This document shows, piece by piece, positions 16,831-26,689 of a stretch of 64,000 bases of DNA. The DNA is taken from contig NZ_PEBF01000001.1 in the NCBI RefSeq assembly GCF_002742625.1, positions 4,588,001 to 4,652,000 on the forward strand. Direction: 5' to 3'. Position numbers and translations under genes: made by a program. Source of the stretch: Caulobacter sp. FWC2. Its GTDB lineage: Bacteria > Pseudomonadota > Alphaproteobacteria > Caulobacterales > Caulobacteraceae. The notes under the pieces were generated by a model that saw only the letters and a list, made by a program, of their open reading frames with translations, searched no databases and was not told where the DNA came from. Position 1 is the stretch's first letter. Each line of letters begins with the position of its first letter.

Positions 16831-17598
16831 ATGCGTCGCTGCGTAATCGTCCTGGCCCTGATGCTCACCCTGCCCCTCGCCGGCCCGGCCCGCGCGGGGG
16901 AGACGGCGTGCTGGTTCGAGAACGGCGCCGTCATCGTTCCGGCGGCGATCGCCGACATGGCCGGCGACTATGTTCTCGACCTTTCGGCCCCGCGCACCCT
17001 GCTGCACGAGACCAAGGCCCAGATGGAGGGGATCATCGCGCCGGAGCTGCCTCTGTCGGTGGAGGTGGCGGGCCTCAAGGCGCCGGCCGTATCGGTCAAG
17101 GTCGCCGACCTGGACGCCCGCGGCGCCGGCTTCGTCACACCGATCGCCGGGGTCATCGGCATGGACGTCCTGGCCGGCCACGGCGTGGAGATCGACTTCG
17201 CCCCCTGCCGCGTGCGCATCGACCAGCCGTGGAGCGCTGCCCGCCAGGTCGTGTTTCCGGTCGAGGTGATCGACGGCCTGCCGACCATCGTCGCGGCCGT
17301 CAGCGACGGCCCCACGGCCCTGCGCGGAGCCTTCGCCATCGACACCGCCTCCAAGGCCATGACCCGGCTCTCGACGCGCGGAGCCGCCGCGACCGGCAAG
17401 CTCGACCCGAGCGCCCGCCACATCGCGCCGGCGCGGCTGCGCGCCCTGTCGGTCGGCGGGGTCCTGGCCGAGAACGTCCCCGCCACCCTGGCCGACGACC
17501 TGCCCGAGGGCGTCGACGGGACCCTGGGCACGGCGCTCTGGGCCCGTCACCGTCTGCGCCTGTCGGCCGACGCCCGCACCTTGTCGGTCGCGCCCTGA
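16831..17598 (+). CDS. Exported retropepsin-like aspartyl-protease-fold protein
   Basis: A 255-residue exported protein (signal peptide MRRCVIVLALMLTLPLAGPARA). Two halves look like aspartyl-protease lobes: the first has YVLDLSAPRTLLHET and VIGMDVLAGHGVEIDF, the second AFAIDTASKAMTRLS and LGTALWARHRLRLS. The D-T/S-G catalytic triplet is altered in both (D-L-S and D-T-A), so it may be inactive or only resemble the fold. Its TGA overlaps the start of the acetyltransferase gene. The fold call is inference from motif layout. Confidence 0.65.
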   Translation: MRRCVIVLALMLTLPLAGPARAGETACWFENGAVIVPAAIADMAGDYVLDLSAPRTLLHETKAQMEGIIAPELPLSVEVAGLKAPAVSVKVADLDARGAGFVTPIAGVIGMDVLAGHGVEIDFAPCRVRIDQPWSAARQVVFPVEVIDGLPTIVAAVSDGPTALRGAFAIDTASKAMTRLSTRGAAATGKLDPSARHIAPARLRALSVGGVLAENVPATLADDLPEGVDGTLGTALWARHRLRLSADARTLSVAP

Positions 17599-18068
17599 TG
17601 CTGATCGAAGCCAAGCCCGACGACTTCGCCGCCCTCATTCGCGGCCAAGCACCCGCCCCCTATCGCCTGGCCGACAGCGCGGTGGCTCCGCCCGAGGTCC
17701 TGGACATGCTGGCGAAGCTGGCCGACCACATCGCGGCGGTGTTCAGTCCCAGCGCCTGGATGATGGTGGAAGACGGTGAGGTCGTCGGCCTGATCTCGTC
17801 CGTCCAGCCCCTGGGCGCCGCCGACCGATCCTTGATGATCGGCTATGGCGTCGCGCCCACCCGGTGGGGTCGCGGCGCCGCCACCCGCGCCGTCGCCGAC
17901 CTGGTGGCCTGGGCGCGAGGGGATGACCGCGTGCTGGCGCTCACCGCCGAGACCTCGGTGGACAATCCGGCCTCCCAGGCTGTGTTGGCCCGCAACGGCT
18001 TCCTGGCCGTGGGCGAACGCGAGGACAGCGAGGATGGGCCGCTGATCGTGTGGCGGCTGGAGCTGTAG
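17598..18068 (+). CDS. GNAT family N-acetyltransferase
   Basis: A 156-residue acetyltransferase with the GNAT fold: the beta4 segment MIGYGVAPTRWGRGAATRAV carries the acetyl-CoA pyrophosphate loop (Q/R-x-x-G-x-G/A type, RWGRGAA), and the end has ETSVDNPASQAVLARNGFLAVG, the usual beta5-alpha4 region of RimJ/RimL-type enzymes. Substrate unknown. It is coupled by a TGATG overlap to the retropepsin-like gene, and a terminator follows. Confidence 0.9.
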   Translation: MLIEAKPDDFAALIRGQAPAPYRLADSAVAPPEVLDMLAKLADHIAAVFSPSAWMMVEDGEVVGLISSVQPLGAADRSLMIGYGVAPTRWGRGAATRAVADLVAWARGDDRVLALTAETSVDNPASQAVLARNGFLAVGEREDSEDGPLIVWRLEL

Positions 18069-18080
18069 CCCGAAAAGAAG

Positions 18081-18108
18081 AAAGGCCCGGTGTTTCCACC
18101 GGGCCTTT
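18081..18108. terminator. Bidirectional terminator between the acetyltransferase gene and petC
   Basis: AAAGGCCCGGTG-TTTC-CACCGGGCCTTT is a 12 bp perfect stem with A and T flanks, suited to ending transcription from both sides of this convergent gap. Confidence 0.9.
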
Positions 18109-18139
18109 CGAACTTCAGTCCTTTAGGCGCTGAGCCTGC

Positions 18140-19003
18140 TTAGTGCGACTCGTTGCGCCACACGGTCTTGTAGCTGGCGTACAGCAGGCCCGAGAGCAGG
18201 ACGAGGTAGATCAGAACGGCGAAGCCGGTCTGCTTGCGCTCTTCCAGCTTGGGCTCGGCGGCCCACATCAGGAACGCCGAGACGTCCTTGGCTTGCTGGT
18301 CCAGGGTCGACTTGGTGCCGTCGTCGAACGTCACCAGGCCAGCCTTCAGCGGCGGGGCCATGGCGATGAAGCCGCCCGGCGGAACATGTTCATGGCTACC
18401 CGACCAGTACGACGCCAGGTCGCCGGCCATGTAGGGATTGTAGTGCTGGCCCGTACCGACCTTCAGGCCCTTGGGCGGGTCGACGTAGCCGGTGACGATC
18501 GAATAGATGTGAGCCGGACCCTCTTCGCGGGCCTTGGCCAGCAAAGACATGTCCGGCGGCAGGGCGCCGCCGTTGGAGGCGCGGGCCGCGGCTTCGTTGG
18601 CGAAGGGCGCCGGGAAGTGGTCGGCGGCGGTGGCGGGACGCTTGATCGCGTCGCCGGTTTCACCATCGATGTCGGCGACCTCGTAGTCCTTGGCGATCGC
18701 CTTGACCCACGGGTTCTCGTTCGAGTTCGGGTACTTCTCGCTGTAGAACGGGCCGCCCTTGTCGCCGAGGTTGCGGAAGGCGACCAGCTTCATCGAGTGG
18801 CAGGCCGAGCAGACCTCGCGATAGACCTTGTAGCCGCGCTGCAGCTGGGCCTGATCGAACTTGCCGAACGGGCCTTCGAACGACCAGTGGACTTCCTTGG
18901 CCTTCAGCGCGCCGCCATTGGCGAGCGCCGGACCAGCGGCGCCGACGACCAGGAGACCCGCCGCAGCCGCGATAACCGAGAGTTTGCGGAGCATCGGGAT
19001 CAA
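18140..19003 (-). CDS. petC: Cytochrome c1
   Basis: The c-type heme subunit of the cytochrome bc1 complex (complex III), which passes electrons from the Rieske centre to cytochrome c. In 287 residues it shows a signal peptide ([21 protein letters not shown]), the heme motif CSACH, the axial-Met region, [10 protein letters not shown], and a C-terminal membrane anchor ([23 protein letters not shown]). It is the last gene of a minus-strand petABC operon; its start overlaps the end of the cytochrome b gene by 4 bp. Confidence 0.97.
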   Translation of the reverse strand: MIPMLRKLSVIAAAAGLLVVGAAGPALANGGALKAKEVHWSFEGPFGKFDQAQLQRGYKVYREVCSACHSMKLVAFRNLGDKGGPFYSEKYPNSNENPWVKAIAKDYEVADIDGETGDAIKRPATAADHFPAPFANEAAARASNGGALPPDMSLLAKAREEGPAHIYSIVTGYVDPPKGLKVGTGQHYNPYMAGDLASYWSGSHEHVPPGGFIAMAPPLKAGLVTFDDGTKSTLDQQAKDVSAFLMWAAEPKLEERKQTGFAVLIYLVLLSGLLYASYKTVWRNESH

Positions 19004-20286
19004 CCCTTATGAGCGTCGGCCGAGAGGGCCGGCGAAGCGATCGAGTCCGGAACCGGCAGGGTCTTTTCGACCAGACCCAGGACCGGGAGCACGACCAGGA
19101 AGAAAGCGAAGTAGTAGAGCGACGCGACACGGCTGAGCCACACGAAGCTGTTCATGTCCGAGCCCATCAGCTGGAACGTGGTCAGGTGCGGGATCACCGG
19201 ATCATCCGGCAGCTTGGCGCCGCAGAAGCCCAGGATGATGCAGGCCACCAGGAAGAACAGGAAGTAGATCTTCGCGGTCGGACGGTAGCGCATCGAGCGC
19301 ACCTTCGACGTGTCGAGCCACGGCAGGGCGAACAGGCAGGCGATGGCGCCGAACATGGCCAGCACGCCCATCAGCTTATCCGGCACGGCGCGCAGGATCG
19401 CGTAGAACGGCAGGAAGTACCATTCCGGAACGATGTGCGACGGCGTCACCAGCGGGTTGGCTTCGACATAGTTGTCGGCGTGGCCCAGGGCGTTCGGCAT
19501 GTAGAAGACGAAGAAGGCGAAGAGGATCAGGAAGACGCTCATCGCGAAACCGTCCTTCACCGTGGCGTACGGCGTGAAGGGAACGGTGTCGGCCTTCGAC
19601 TTCGGATCGACGCCGGTCGGGTTGTTCTGGCCGACCACGTGCAGGGCCCAGACGTGCAGGATCACGACGCCCGCGATCATGAAGGGCAGCAGGTAGTGCA
19701 GCGAGAAGAAGCGGTTCAGGGTCGGGTTGTCGACCGCGAAGCCGCCCCACAGCCAGGTGGTGATGCTCTCGCCGACCAGCGGCAGGGCGCCGAACAGGTT
19801 GGTGATCACGACGGCGCCGTGGAACGACATCTGGCCCCAGGGCAGGACGTAGCCCATGAAGGCGGTCGCCATCATCAGCAGGTAGATCACGCAGCCCAGC
19901 AACCACAGCACTTCGCGGGGCGCCTTGTAGGAGCCGTAGTAGAGGCCGCGCAGCATGTGGATGTAGACGGCGATGAAGAACATCGACGCGCCGTTGGCGT
20001 GCATGTAGCGGATCAGCCAGCCGTAGTTCACGTCGCGCATGATGTGCTCGACGGACGCGAAAGCGCCTTGGGCGCTCGGCGTGTAGTGCATCACCAGGAT
20101 GATGCCGGTGATCAACTGCGAGGCCAGGCACAGCGACAGGATGCCGCCGAAGGTCCACCAGTAGTTCAGGTTCCGCGGCGTGGGATAGTCGACGAACGAG
20201 TCATAGCCCAGGCGGATGATCGGCAGACGAGCGTCGAGCCAACGCTCGATGCCGGTCTTGGGTTGATAGGTCGAATGTCCGCTCAT
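19000..20286 (-). CDS. petB: Cytochrome b of the bc1 complex
   Basis: The di-heme membrane core subunit that oxidises ubiquinol. The 428 residues show eight or so membrane helices, the heme-ligand His pairs in helices B and D ([19 protein letters not shown] with [18 protein letters not shown]) and the Qo-site motif PEWY within [14 protein letters not shown]. Cytochrome b and c1 are separate genes here, unlike the fused fbcH form of some rhizobia. It lies 5 bp downstream of petA. Confidence 0.98.
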   Translation of the reverse strand: MSGHSTYQPKTGIERWLDARLPIIRLGYDSFVDYPTPRNLNYWWTFGGILSLCLASQLITGIILVMHYTPSAQGAFASVEHIMRDVNYGWLIRYMHANGASMFFIAVYIHMLRGLYYGSYKAPREVLWLLGCVIYLLMMATAFMGYVLPWGQMSFHGAVVITNLFGALPLVGESITTWLWGGFAVDNPTLNRFFSLHYLLPFMIAGVVILHVWALHVVGQNNPTGVDPKSKADTVPFTPYATVKDGFAMSVFLILFAFFVFYMPNALGHADNYVEANPLVTPSHIVPEWYFLPFYAILRAVPDKLMGVLAMFGAIACLFALPWLDTSKVRSMRYRPTAKIYFLFFLVACIILGFCGAKLPDDPVIPHLTTFQLMGSDMNSFVWLSRVASLYYFAFFLVVLPVLGLVEKTLPVPDSIASPALSADAHKG

Positions 20287-20291
20287 CTCGC

Positions 20292-20843
20292 TTAACCGAT
20301 CTTGACCTTGGTGTCGGTGAGGAAGGCGTATTCCGGAACCACCAGGTTCAAGGGCGCGGGGCCCTTACGGATACGACCCGAGGTGTCATAGACCGAGCCG
20401 TGGCACGGGCAGAACCAGCCGCCGTATTCGCCACCGCCGAAGGTCGGCACGCAGCCCAGGTGGGTGCAGTTGCCGCCAACGATCAGCCAATTGGCCTTGC
20501 CCGGCTTGACGCGCGAGGCGTCCGTGGCCGGGTCCTTCATCGACGCTTGATCGTCAGCGACGGCCTTGGCGATCTCGGCCTTGGTGCGATTACGCACGAA
20601 GAGCGGCTTGCCGCGCCACTTGATGACGACCTGCTGGCCCTCGGCGACCTTGGTCAGGTCGAACTCGGTCGAGGCCAGGGCCCGCGTATCGGCGGACGGG
20701 TTCATCTGGTCGATGAACGGCCACACCAGGCTCGCTGCGCCGCCGGCCGCGGCCGCGATCGCGGCGATGTGAATGAAGTCGCGCCGGGAGGGATCGCTCC
20801 CGTGTTCCGGCTCGGTCGTTGCGCCCACGGCGGTGTCGGCCAC
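20292..20843 (-). CDS. petA: Ubiquinol-cytochrome c reductase iron-sulfur subunit (Rieske)
   Basis: The Rieske [2Fe-2S] protein of complex III, 183 residues. The N terminus has a twin-arginine motif (PSRRDFIHI) before a membrane helix, as expected for Tat-dependent export of this folded subunit. The cluster ligands are in CTHLGC and CPCHGS. It heads the petABC operon. A 205 bp gap separates it from the divergent trmL gene and should hold the operon promoter. Confidence 0.98.
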   Translation of the reverse strand: MADTAVGATTEPEHGSDPSRRDFIHIAAIAAAAGGAASLVWPFIDQMNPSADTRALASTEFDLTKVAEGQQVVIKWRGKPLFVRNRTKAEIAKAVADDQASMKDPATDASRVKPGKANWLIVGGNCTHLGCVPTFGGGEYGGWFCPCHGSVYDTSGRIRKGPAPLNLVVPEYAFLTDTKVKIG

Positions 20844-21048
20844 CTACGTCACCCTCTAATTCCGCCGGTCCGCGAAAAGCGGTCCGACTTGGAGAAGCGC
20901 TTTGCAGCGCCATATCTTGCTCGACCCGCAAGCGGATCTCCGCCACAAGGCAGCGGTCGGATCGTCGTATCGGACGCGCGGACCGAGTCCGCAAGCCCTT
21001 TCGATTCCCGGCAAAGCCCCTGCTGCCCTTGTGGTTGGTTCGCTTATT

Positions 21049-21510
21049 ATGCGTATCGCACTTTTTCAACCAGGCATTCCCCAAAACGTCGGGGCGGCCA
21101 TCCGGCTGTCGGCCTGTTTCGGGGTCGGGCTGGACGTGATCGAGCCTTGTAGTTTTCCCTTGGATGACAAGAGCTTGAAGCGCGCGGCCCTCGATTATGG
21201 GCCGCTGACTCAGCTGATGCGCCACGACAGCTGGGAGGCTTTCCTTAAGGCGCCGGAGCGCGTTGACGGGCGCCTGCTGCTCTTCACGACCAAGGGCGCC
21301 ACGCCCTTCCACAGGTTTTCGTTCGAACCCGGAGATACCCTGCTGTTCGGCAACGAGAGCCGCGGCGCGCCGGAAGAGGTCCACGCTGCGGCGGAAGGCC
21401 GCATCGTCATCCCTATCCGCGCCGAGACGCGCTCGATGAACCTGGCGACCACCGCGGCGATGGCCCTGGGCGAGGCGCTACGGCAGACGGGCGGGTTTCC
21501 GGGGAGCTAG
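21049..21510 (+). CDS. trmL: tRNA (cytidine(34)-2'-O)-methyltransferase
   Basis: A 153-residue SPOUT methyltransferase that 2'-O-methylates the wobble base of tRNA-Leu. The family start MRIALFQPGIPQNVGAAIRL, the LFTTKGATPF segment, the knot-forming LLFGNESRGAP and the C-terminal IPIRAETRSMNLATTAAMAL are all present. The ATG at 21049 matches that conserved N terminus. Its 3' end overlaps the convergent membrane protein gene by 4 bp. Confidence 0.96.
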   Translation: MRIALFQPGIPQNVGAAIRLSACFGVGLDVIEPCSFPLDDKSLKRAALDYGPLTQLMRHDSWEAFLKAPERVDGRLLLFTTKGATPFHRFSFEPGDTLLFGNESRGAPEEVHAAAEGRIVIPIRAETRSMNLATTAAMALGEALRQTGGFPGS

Positions 21511-21929
21511 TGATCCCCGAAGTCGACGTCGCGACGGGCGGCGACGATCGTCACGATGAAGCCGGCCAGGACGTCCAGCAGCACCATCAGGGTGATCAGG
21601 AAGAAGGTCGAGGTCGCGAAGGCCGGGGCGAGCAGGAACTCCACCAGGCACAGGATGAACAGCACCATCGACAGCGAGTGATTGATGATCGCGATCTTGC
21701 GGCTGGTGGTCGATTTCAGCAGCTCGACGAACAGCACCACCAGCGAGGCGGCCAGCAGCAGGTCGCCCAGGCTGACGCCCCACTCGGCGCGCGAGGTCAT
21801 GTGGATGGTGAACAGCCGGTCGGTCATCCGGACACTGGCGTCCACGGCCTTGAAGCCGCCCGTCAGGGTCAGGGCGATCAGATTGTAGATGATGACCGGC
21901 AAGGCCAGCAGCGGAACCGCAGCGAACAT
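21507..21929 (-). CDS. Small four-helix membrane protein of unknown function
   Basis: A 140-residue protein with four hydrophobic segments: AVPLLALPVIIYNLIAL, VSLGDLLLAASLVVLFVEL, LSMVLFILCLVEFLLAP and FFLITLMVLLDVLAGFIVTIV. No catalytic motif is seen. Similar proteins of this length and layout are common in alphaproteobacteria and remain uncharacterised. It ends tail to tail with trmL. Confidence 0.8.
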   Translation of the reverse strand: MFAAVPLLALPVIIYNLIALTLTGGFKAVDASVRMTDRLFTIHMTSRAEWGVSLGDLLLAASLVVLFVELLKSTTSRKIAIINHSLSMVLFILCLVEFLLAPAFATSTFFLITLMVLLDVLAGFIVTIVAARRDVDFGDH

Positions 21930-22020
21930 CGAACTTCCCCCTACGGCGGATGCAAGCCGCCGTCTTGGTTAAGGCGTAGCCGGAATTTGGCCGGGGGTGA
22001 AGCGGCCTCGCCCGTGAAGC

Positions 22021-22746
22021 TTAAGCTTCGTCCACGCCCTGGGGATTGCGGGCCCGCGACTGCAACCACATCACGCCCAGCAGATCGGAGACCGAGGCCT
22101 TCAGCCGGCCGAAGTTCGTGTACTTCGACACGCCGGTCTCACGGTGACGGTGATTGACCGGCTGGAAGGTCACCTCGTAGCCCTCGCGCAGCATCAGGGC
22201 CGGGATATAGCGGTGGATGTGATCGAAGTACGGCAGGCGCAGGAAGGCCTCGCGGCGGAAGGCCTTCAGCCCGCAGCCGGTGTCGTTGGCAGTGTCCTTG
22301 AGCAGGCGCTTGCGCACCCCGTTGCCGAACTTGGAGGCGAAGCGCTTGGCGTTGCTGTCCTGGCGCTTGACCCGTTCGCCGCCAACCAGGGCCAGGGTCT
22401 GGGGACCCGCTTGCAGCGCCTTGGCCAGGCGCGGGGCGTCGGCGGGATCGTTCTGGCCGTCGCCGTCCAGGGTGACGATGATCGGGCCGCGCGCGGCCAG
22501 AATGCCGGTGCGCACGGCGCGGCTCTGGCCGGAATTCTTCTGGTGGCCCAGCACACGCAACTGCGGAATCTCGGCCTTCAGCGCGACCAGACGGGCCTTG
22601 GTGTCGTCACGGCTGGCGTCGTCGACGAAGATCATCTCGTAGTCTTCGCCGGCGAAGGCGGTCGCGATCTCGCGCGCAAGTTTTGGCGCGGCCTCGCCCT
22701 CGTCGAAGACGGGCACGACGATGGAAAAATCGGGGGTGGCGTTCAT
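22021..22746 (-). CDS. GT2 glycosyltransferase, ArnC/DPM1-like
   Basis: A 241-residue cytoplasmic family 2 glycosyltransferase like dolichyl-phosphate mannosyltransferase. It opens FSIVVPVFDEGEAAPKLA, has the nucleotide-binding MIFVDDASRDDT, the metal site VTLDGDGQNDPAD, and the acceptor-side VNHRHRETGVSKYT. No C-terminal membrane pair is present, so it is closer to DPM1 than to ArnC in length. It probably loads a sugar onto undecaprenyl phosphate. It is divergent, by 56 bp, from an ArnT-like transferase that could use that product. Confidence 0.9.
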   Translation of the reverse strand: MNATPDFSIVVPVFDEGEAAPKLAREIATAFAGEDYEMIFVDDASRDDTKARLVALKAEIPQLRVLGHQKNSGQSRAVRTGILAARGPIIVTLDGDGQNDPADAPRLAKALQAGPQTLALVGGERVKRQDSNAKRFASKFGNGVRKRLLKDTANDTGCGLKAFRREAFLRLPYFDHIHRYIPALMLREGYEVTFQPVNHRHRETGVSKYTNFGRLKASVSDLLGVMWLQSRARNPQGVDEA

Positions 22747-22802
22747 CGGCTTCTAATAGCGGAAAAATTTCCACACGAAAGGATCGTGCTAAAGCTGCGG
22801 CC

Positions 22803-24491
22803 ATGACGCTTGAATCTCGCCTGGATGACTGGAGCCGCGGCTGGCGCGGCCCGCTGTTCGCCGCGCTTGTCGCTCTGATCGCCGGCCTGCCCGGCCTGTT
22901 CGCCATGCCACCGCTGGACCGGGACGAGTCGCGCTTCGCCCAGGCCACGTCCCAGATGCTGGAGACGGGCGACTACGTGGTCATCAAGTTCCAGGATCAG
23001 CCGCGCTTCAAGAAGCCGGTCGGCATCCACTGGCTGCAGGCGCTGAGCGTCAAGGCGTTCTCCGACGCCGAGGACCGCCGGATCTGGGCCTATCGGATCC
23101 CGTCCTTGCTGGGCGCGATGCTGGCGGCGGCGGCTTGCGCTTGGGGCGCGGCGGCGCTGTTCGATCCCCGGACGGGCCTGCTGGCCGGCTCGATCCTGGG
23201 GGCGACCTTCCTGTTGTCGTCCGAGGCCTTCATCGCCAAGACCGACGCGGCCCTGTGCGGAACAACCACCCTGGCCATGGCCGCCCTGGCGCGCGTCTAT
23301 GCCGGCCACCTGACGGGCGAGAAGGCGGGGAAGCTGACCAAGCTGTTGTTCTGGTTGGGCCTCTCCGTCGCCGCCCTGATCAAGGGTCCGGTCGGCCTGC
23401 TGGTGGCGGTCTTCGCCCTCATAGGCCTGGCGATCTGGGACCGCAAGGCGGCCTGGATGAAGGACCTGGGCTGGACCTGGGGTCTGATCCTGTTCGCGGC
23501 CATCTGCCTGCCCTGGGCGATGATGATCACCGTGGCCACCGACGGCGCCTTCTGGGGCGCGGCCGTGGGCGGGGATCTGGCGCCCAAGCTGGCCGGCGGC
23601 CAGGAGGGCCACGCCGGCCCGTTCGGCTATCACGCCCTGCTGGCCCCGCTGCTGTCGTTCCCCGCCACCCTGCTGCTGCCGGCCGCTCTGGTCGTCGGCT
23701 GGACTCGGCGCAACGAGCCGGGCGTGCGCTTCGCCGTCTGCTGGCTGGTCCCGACCTGGCTGATGTTCGAGATCCTGCCGACCAAGCTGGTTCACTACGA
23801 ACTGCCCGCCTATGGCGCCCTGGCCATGCTGATGGCCGCGGCCGTGCGCAAACCGCTGGGTAAGCTGGTCCGCTGGCTCGGCGGCGGGCTGTCGGTGCTG
23901 ATGGGCGCCCTGCTGGCCGCCGTCGCCGTCTACGGCCAGACGCAGTTCGGCGATGGCGGCGATCTCGCCTGGACCGTCTTGGCCGCTGGCCTCGCCCTCG
24001 CCGCCGGGATCGCCGGCGCGGTGCTGCTCCTGCGCCGCCACTCGGCCCGCGCCCTCATTACGGCCGGGGTGCTGGGCATCGGCGCGCACATCGCCCTGAC
24101 CGCCGGCCTGATCCCGCATCTGGAGCCGCTGTTCCTGTCCAAGGACGTCGCCGACGCCCTGGACCGCACCCGGCTTTCGCCCCGCTCGGGCGCGGCCGGC
24201 CCCGTGGCCGTCACCGGCTATGCCGAGCCCAGCCTGATCTTCCAGTTGGGCACGGCCACCGAACTGACCGACGGCGAGGGCGCGGCCCAGGCGATCATCG
24301 AAGGCCGCCCCGCCGTGGTCGAGGGGCGCGAGGAGAAGCCCTTCCGCGACACCCTGGCCGACCTGGGCCTGACCGCGCATCCGGTCGCCACGGTCGAGGG
24401 TTTGAACTATTCCGATGGCGACCAGGAACGCCTGACCATCTACCGCGGCGAGCCCCAGGCCCCCGCGCCCGAAGACGAGGTCCAGCCGTGA
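22803..24491 (+). CDS. ArnT-like GT39 glycosyltransferase
   Basis: A 562-residue integral membrane transferase with an N-terminal set of about ten helices. The first periplasmic loop has the ArnT/PMT signature PLDRDESRFAQATSQML with catalytic acidic residues, followed by RFKKPVGIHWLQALS. ArnT-type enzymes move a sugar from undecaprenyl phosphate onto lipid A or another envelope acceptor. It pairs with the divergent GT2 gene; the sugar and acceptor are not known. Its GTGA end overlaps the start of the HMG-CoA lyase gene. Confidence 0.9.
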   Translation: MTLESRLDDWSRGWRGPLFAALVALIAGLPGLFAMPPLDRDESRFAQATSQMLETGDYVVIKFQDQPRFKKPVGIHWLQALSVKAFSDAEDRRIWAYRIPSLLGAMLAAAACAWGAAALFDPRTGLLAGSILGATFLLSSEAFIAKTDAALCGTTTLAMAALARVYAGHLTGEKAGKLTKLLFWLGLSVAALIKGPVGLLVAVFALIGLAIWDRKAAWMKDLGWTWGLILFAAICLPWAMMITVATDGAFWGAAVGGDLAPKLAGGQEGHAGPFGYHALLAPLLSFPATLLLPAALVVGWTRRNEPGVRFAVCWLVPTWLMFEILPTKLVHYELPAYGALAMLMAAAVRKPLGKLVRWLGGGLSVLMGALLAAVAVYGQTQFGDGGDLAWTVLAAGLALAAGIAGAVLLLRRHSARALITAGVLGIGAHIALTAGLIPHLEPLFLSKDVADALDRTRLSPRSGAAGPVAVTGYAEPSLIFQLGTATELTDGEGAAQAIIEGRPAVVEGREEKPFRDTLADLGLTAHPVATVEGLNYSDGDQERLTIYRGEPQAPAPEDEVQP

Positions 24492-25387
24492 GCCGCTTCA
24501 TCCAGATCGTCGAGGTCGGGCCGCGCGACGGCCTGCAGAACGAGAAGCTGTCCTTGTCGGTCGACGAGAAGCTGGACCTGATCCGCAAGCTGGAGGCCGC
24601 CGGCGCCAGGCGCACCGAGGTGGTGTCGTTCGTGAACCCGAACCGCGTGCCGCAGATGGCGGGCGCGGAAGAGATCATGGCCGCGCTGCCGGCCGATCTG
24701 GAGCACTCGCGGATCGGCCTGGTGCTGAACATGCGCGGCTGGGAGCGCTGCGTCGCCGCCCAGTGCGACGAGGCCAATGTCGTGGTGTGCGCCTCGGACG
24801 GCTTCGGTCGGGCGAACCAGGGCGCGACGGTGCGCCAGCAGATCGATACGCTGGCCGCCATCGCCGAGCGCCAGGCGGTCGAGGGCGGCCCGCCGATCAC
24901 CGCCACCATCTCGGTGGCCTTCGGCTGTCCGTTCGACGGCGAGATCTCCGAAGACCAGGTCGTGGCCATCGTCCGCGAGGCCGCCGCCCTGGGCGTGCCC
25001 GAGATCGCCATCGCCGACACCATCGGCGTCGCCGATCCCTGGACCGTCCGCAAGCGCATCGAGGCCGCCCGCGCCGCCGCGCCGGGCACGCGCCTGCGCA
25101 TGCACTTCCACGACACCCGCAACACGGGCCTGGCCAACGCCTATGCCAGCGTCGAGGCCGGGGTCGACGTGCTGGACGCCTCGGTCGGCGGCCTGGGCGG
25201 CTGTCCGTTCGCGCCGAACGCCACCGGCAATATCGGCACCGAGGATCTGGTCTACATGCTGGAACGGGCCGGCTTCGAGACGGGTTACGATCTGGCGGCC
25301 CTGATCGAGATCGGCCGCGAGATCAGCGCCAAGCTGGGCAAGGCCCCCGCCTCGTCCCTGGCCCGCGCCGGAGGCTTCCCCGCATGA
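24488..25387 (+). CDS. mvaB: Hydroxymethylglutaryl-CoA lyase
   Basis: Cleaves HMG-CoA to acetyl-CoA and acetoacetate in leucine breakdown. The 299-residue TIM barrel shows EVGPRDGLQNE at its start, the metal-binding HFHDTRNTG, and the catalytic-Cys signature GLGGCPFAPNATGN near residue 237. Family members of this length are typical. The GTG at 24488 overlaps the end of the ArnT-like gene, and the next gene starts within its last codons, so it lies in a coupled run although the functions are unrelated. Confidence 0.95.
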   Translation: MSRFIQIVEVGPRDGLQNEKLSLSVDEKLDLIRKLEAAGARRTEVVSFVNPNRVPQMAGAEEIMAALPADLEHSRIGLVLNMRGWERCVAAQCDEANVVVCASDGFGRANQGATVRQQIDTLAAIAERQAVEGGPPITATISVAFGCPFDGEISEDQVVAIVREAAALGVPEIAIADTIGVADPWTVRKRIEAARAAAPGTRLRMHFHDTRNTGLANAYASVEAGVDVLDASVGGLGGCPFAPNATGNIGTEDLVYMLERAGFETGYDLAALIEIGREISAKLGKAPASSLARAGGFPA

Positions 25388-25749
25388 TCCGCTTCGCCGC
25401 CCTGCTGACCCTTGGCCTCGCCGCCTGCGCCGCCGCACCCGTCGACAGCGGCGTCACCGCCCGCTGCGACGTGACCATCAAGTTCGGCAGCTATGGCATG
25501 GGGATCGATCAGCCGCTGGCCGCGACGGTCGCCGACATGGTCAGGACCGACCCCGACATCGCCCGCTCGGAGCGCAAGCCCTGGGGCCGCGAAGGCGAGT
25601 TCGACCAGTGCCTGACGGTGAAGCCGGGGCGCAATGTGAAGGCGATCTACGAGCGGTACCGCGCGCTGCTGCCGGCGAAGAACCTGAAGGCCCCGACCTC
25701 GATCGAGGGGCCGGATGGGGTCAGGTTCGAAACGATCGGGCCGATGTGA
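25384..25749 (+). CDS. Small probable lipoprotein
   Basis: A 121-residue protein with a short signal peptide and lipobox (LGLAAC, Cys about residue 15). The mature part has two cysteines (RCDVTIKFGSYGMG; FDQCLTVKPG) that may pair. FGSYGMGIDQPLA and the following sequence match no family I recognise. It overlaps the end of mvaB by 4 bp (ATGA). Confidence 0.75.
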   Translation: MIRFAALLTLGLAACAAAPVDSGVTARCDVTIKFGSYGMGIDQPLAATVADMVRTDPDIARSERKPWGREGEFDQCLTVKPGRNVKAIYERYRALLPAKNLKAPTSIEGPDGVRFETIGPM

Positions 25750-25762
25750 CGGCGAAGAGCGC

Positions 25763-26689
25763 CTAAATCGGCCGTCCGGTCAGCTTCCACAGCAACGGCC
25801 GGCACACGCTCATCAGCATGATGGCCGGGGCCAGCAGCACCGCCGCCGCGAACAGTTGCAGGCTGTCAGCGCGCTTGATGAAGTAGCGGGTCAAGCCGAC
25901 GCCCTTGTGGAACTCGACCTTCAGCGGGTGTTCCTGGCTGGTGTGGCCCAGATGGATGACCTTGGCGTCCGGCTGGAACAGCACCTGTCCGCCAGCCCGA
26001 CGGGCGCGCCAGCACAGGTCGATGTCCTCGACGTGCAGGAAATACCCCTCGTCGAAGCCGCTGAGCACCTCGAAGTCGCCTCGGCGCATGGCGAAGCAGG
26101 CGCCCGAGATGGTCGGCATCGGCGCGGGACCGCGCGGCAGCGGCTCGTTCTCGCGATGGATCTCGAAACTGGCCAGCTGAGGGTGGCGACGCGTGAACTG
26201 GCCGAAGGTCAGCACGGTGGTCATCGGGGTGACCTCGCCGCGGCGACCGCCACGCTGCTCGGTCCCGTCGACATTGAGCACGCGCGCCCCGACCACGGTC
26301 GGGGTCGGCTGGCCCTTGAAGGCGGTGACCAGCGCCGCCACGCAGCCCGGCTGCAGGTTGGCGTCGGGATTGAGGAAGACGATGTATTCACCGCCCGCCG
26401 TGCTGGCGCCCAGATTGGCGCCACGGGCGAAGCCGATATTGCCGTGGCCCTGCTTGAGCACGACGCGCGGCTCGGTCAGGGCCAGCGATCGCAGCATGTC
26501 CTCGTCGCGAGAGTCCGAGCCGTTGTCGACGATGATGAATTCGTCGACCAGCGGTTCGGCCAGGACATGTTTGATACTCTGCGCCAGCGCCTCTCCCGTC
26601 CGGTAGACGACCATGACGACGGACACGTGCGGACGAGCCGGACGCGCACCCGCGGCAAGGGTCGAGATGGACGGGAGAATGCTGTTCAT
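25763..26689 (-). CDS. GT2 glycosyltransferase (rhamnosyltransferase-like)
   Basis: A 308-residue family 2 glycosyltransferase: VSVVMVVYRTGEALAQSI at the start, FIIVDNGSDSRDEDML, GFARGANLGAS, the metal-binding EYIVFLNPDANLQPG and the acceptor region LSGFDEGYFLHVEDIDLCWR, which is the ED-Y motif common in rhamnosyltransferases of O-antigen and exopolysaccharide synthesis. Its ATG overlaps the thrS stop (TGATG), so it is at the end of the long minus-strand run. Confidence 0.9.
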   Translation of the reverse strand: MNSILPSISTLAAGARPARPHVSVVMVVYRTGEALAQSIKHVLAEPLVDEFIIVDNGSDSRDEDMLRSLALTEPRVVLKQGHGNIGFARGANLGASTAGGEYIVFLNPDANLQPGCVAALVTAFKGQPTPTVVGARVLNVDGTEQRGGRRGEVTPMTTVLTFGQFTRRHPQLASFEIHRENEPLPRGPAPMPTISGACFAMRRGDFEVLSGFDEGYFLHVEDIDLCWRARRAGGQVLFQPDAKVIHLGHTSQEHPLKVEFHKGVGLTRYFIKRADSLQLFAAAVLLAPAIMLMSVCRPLLWKLTGRPI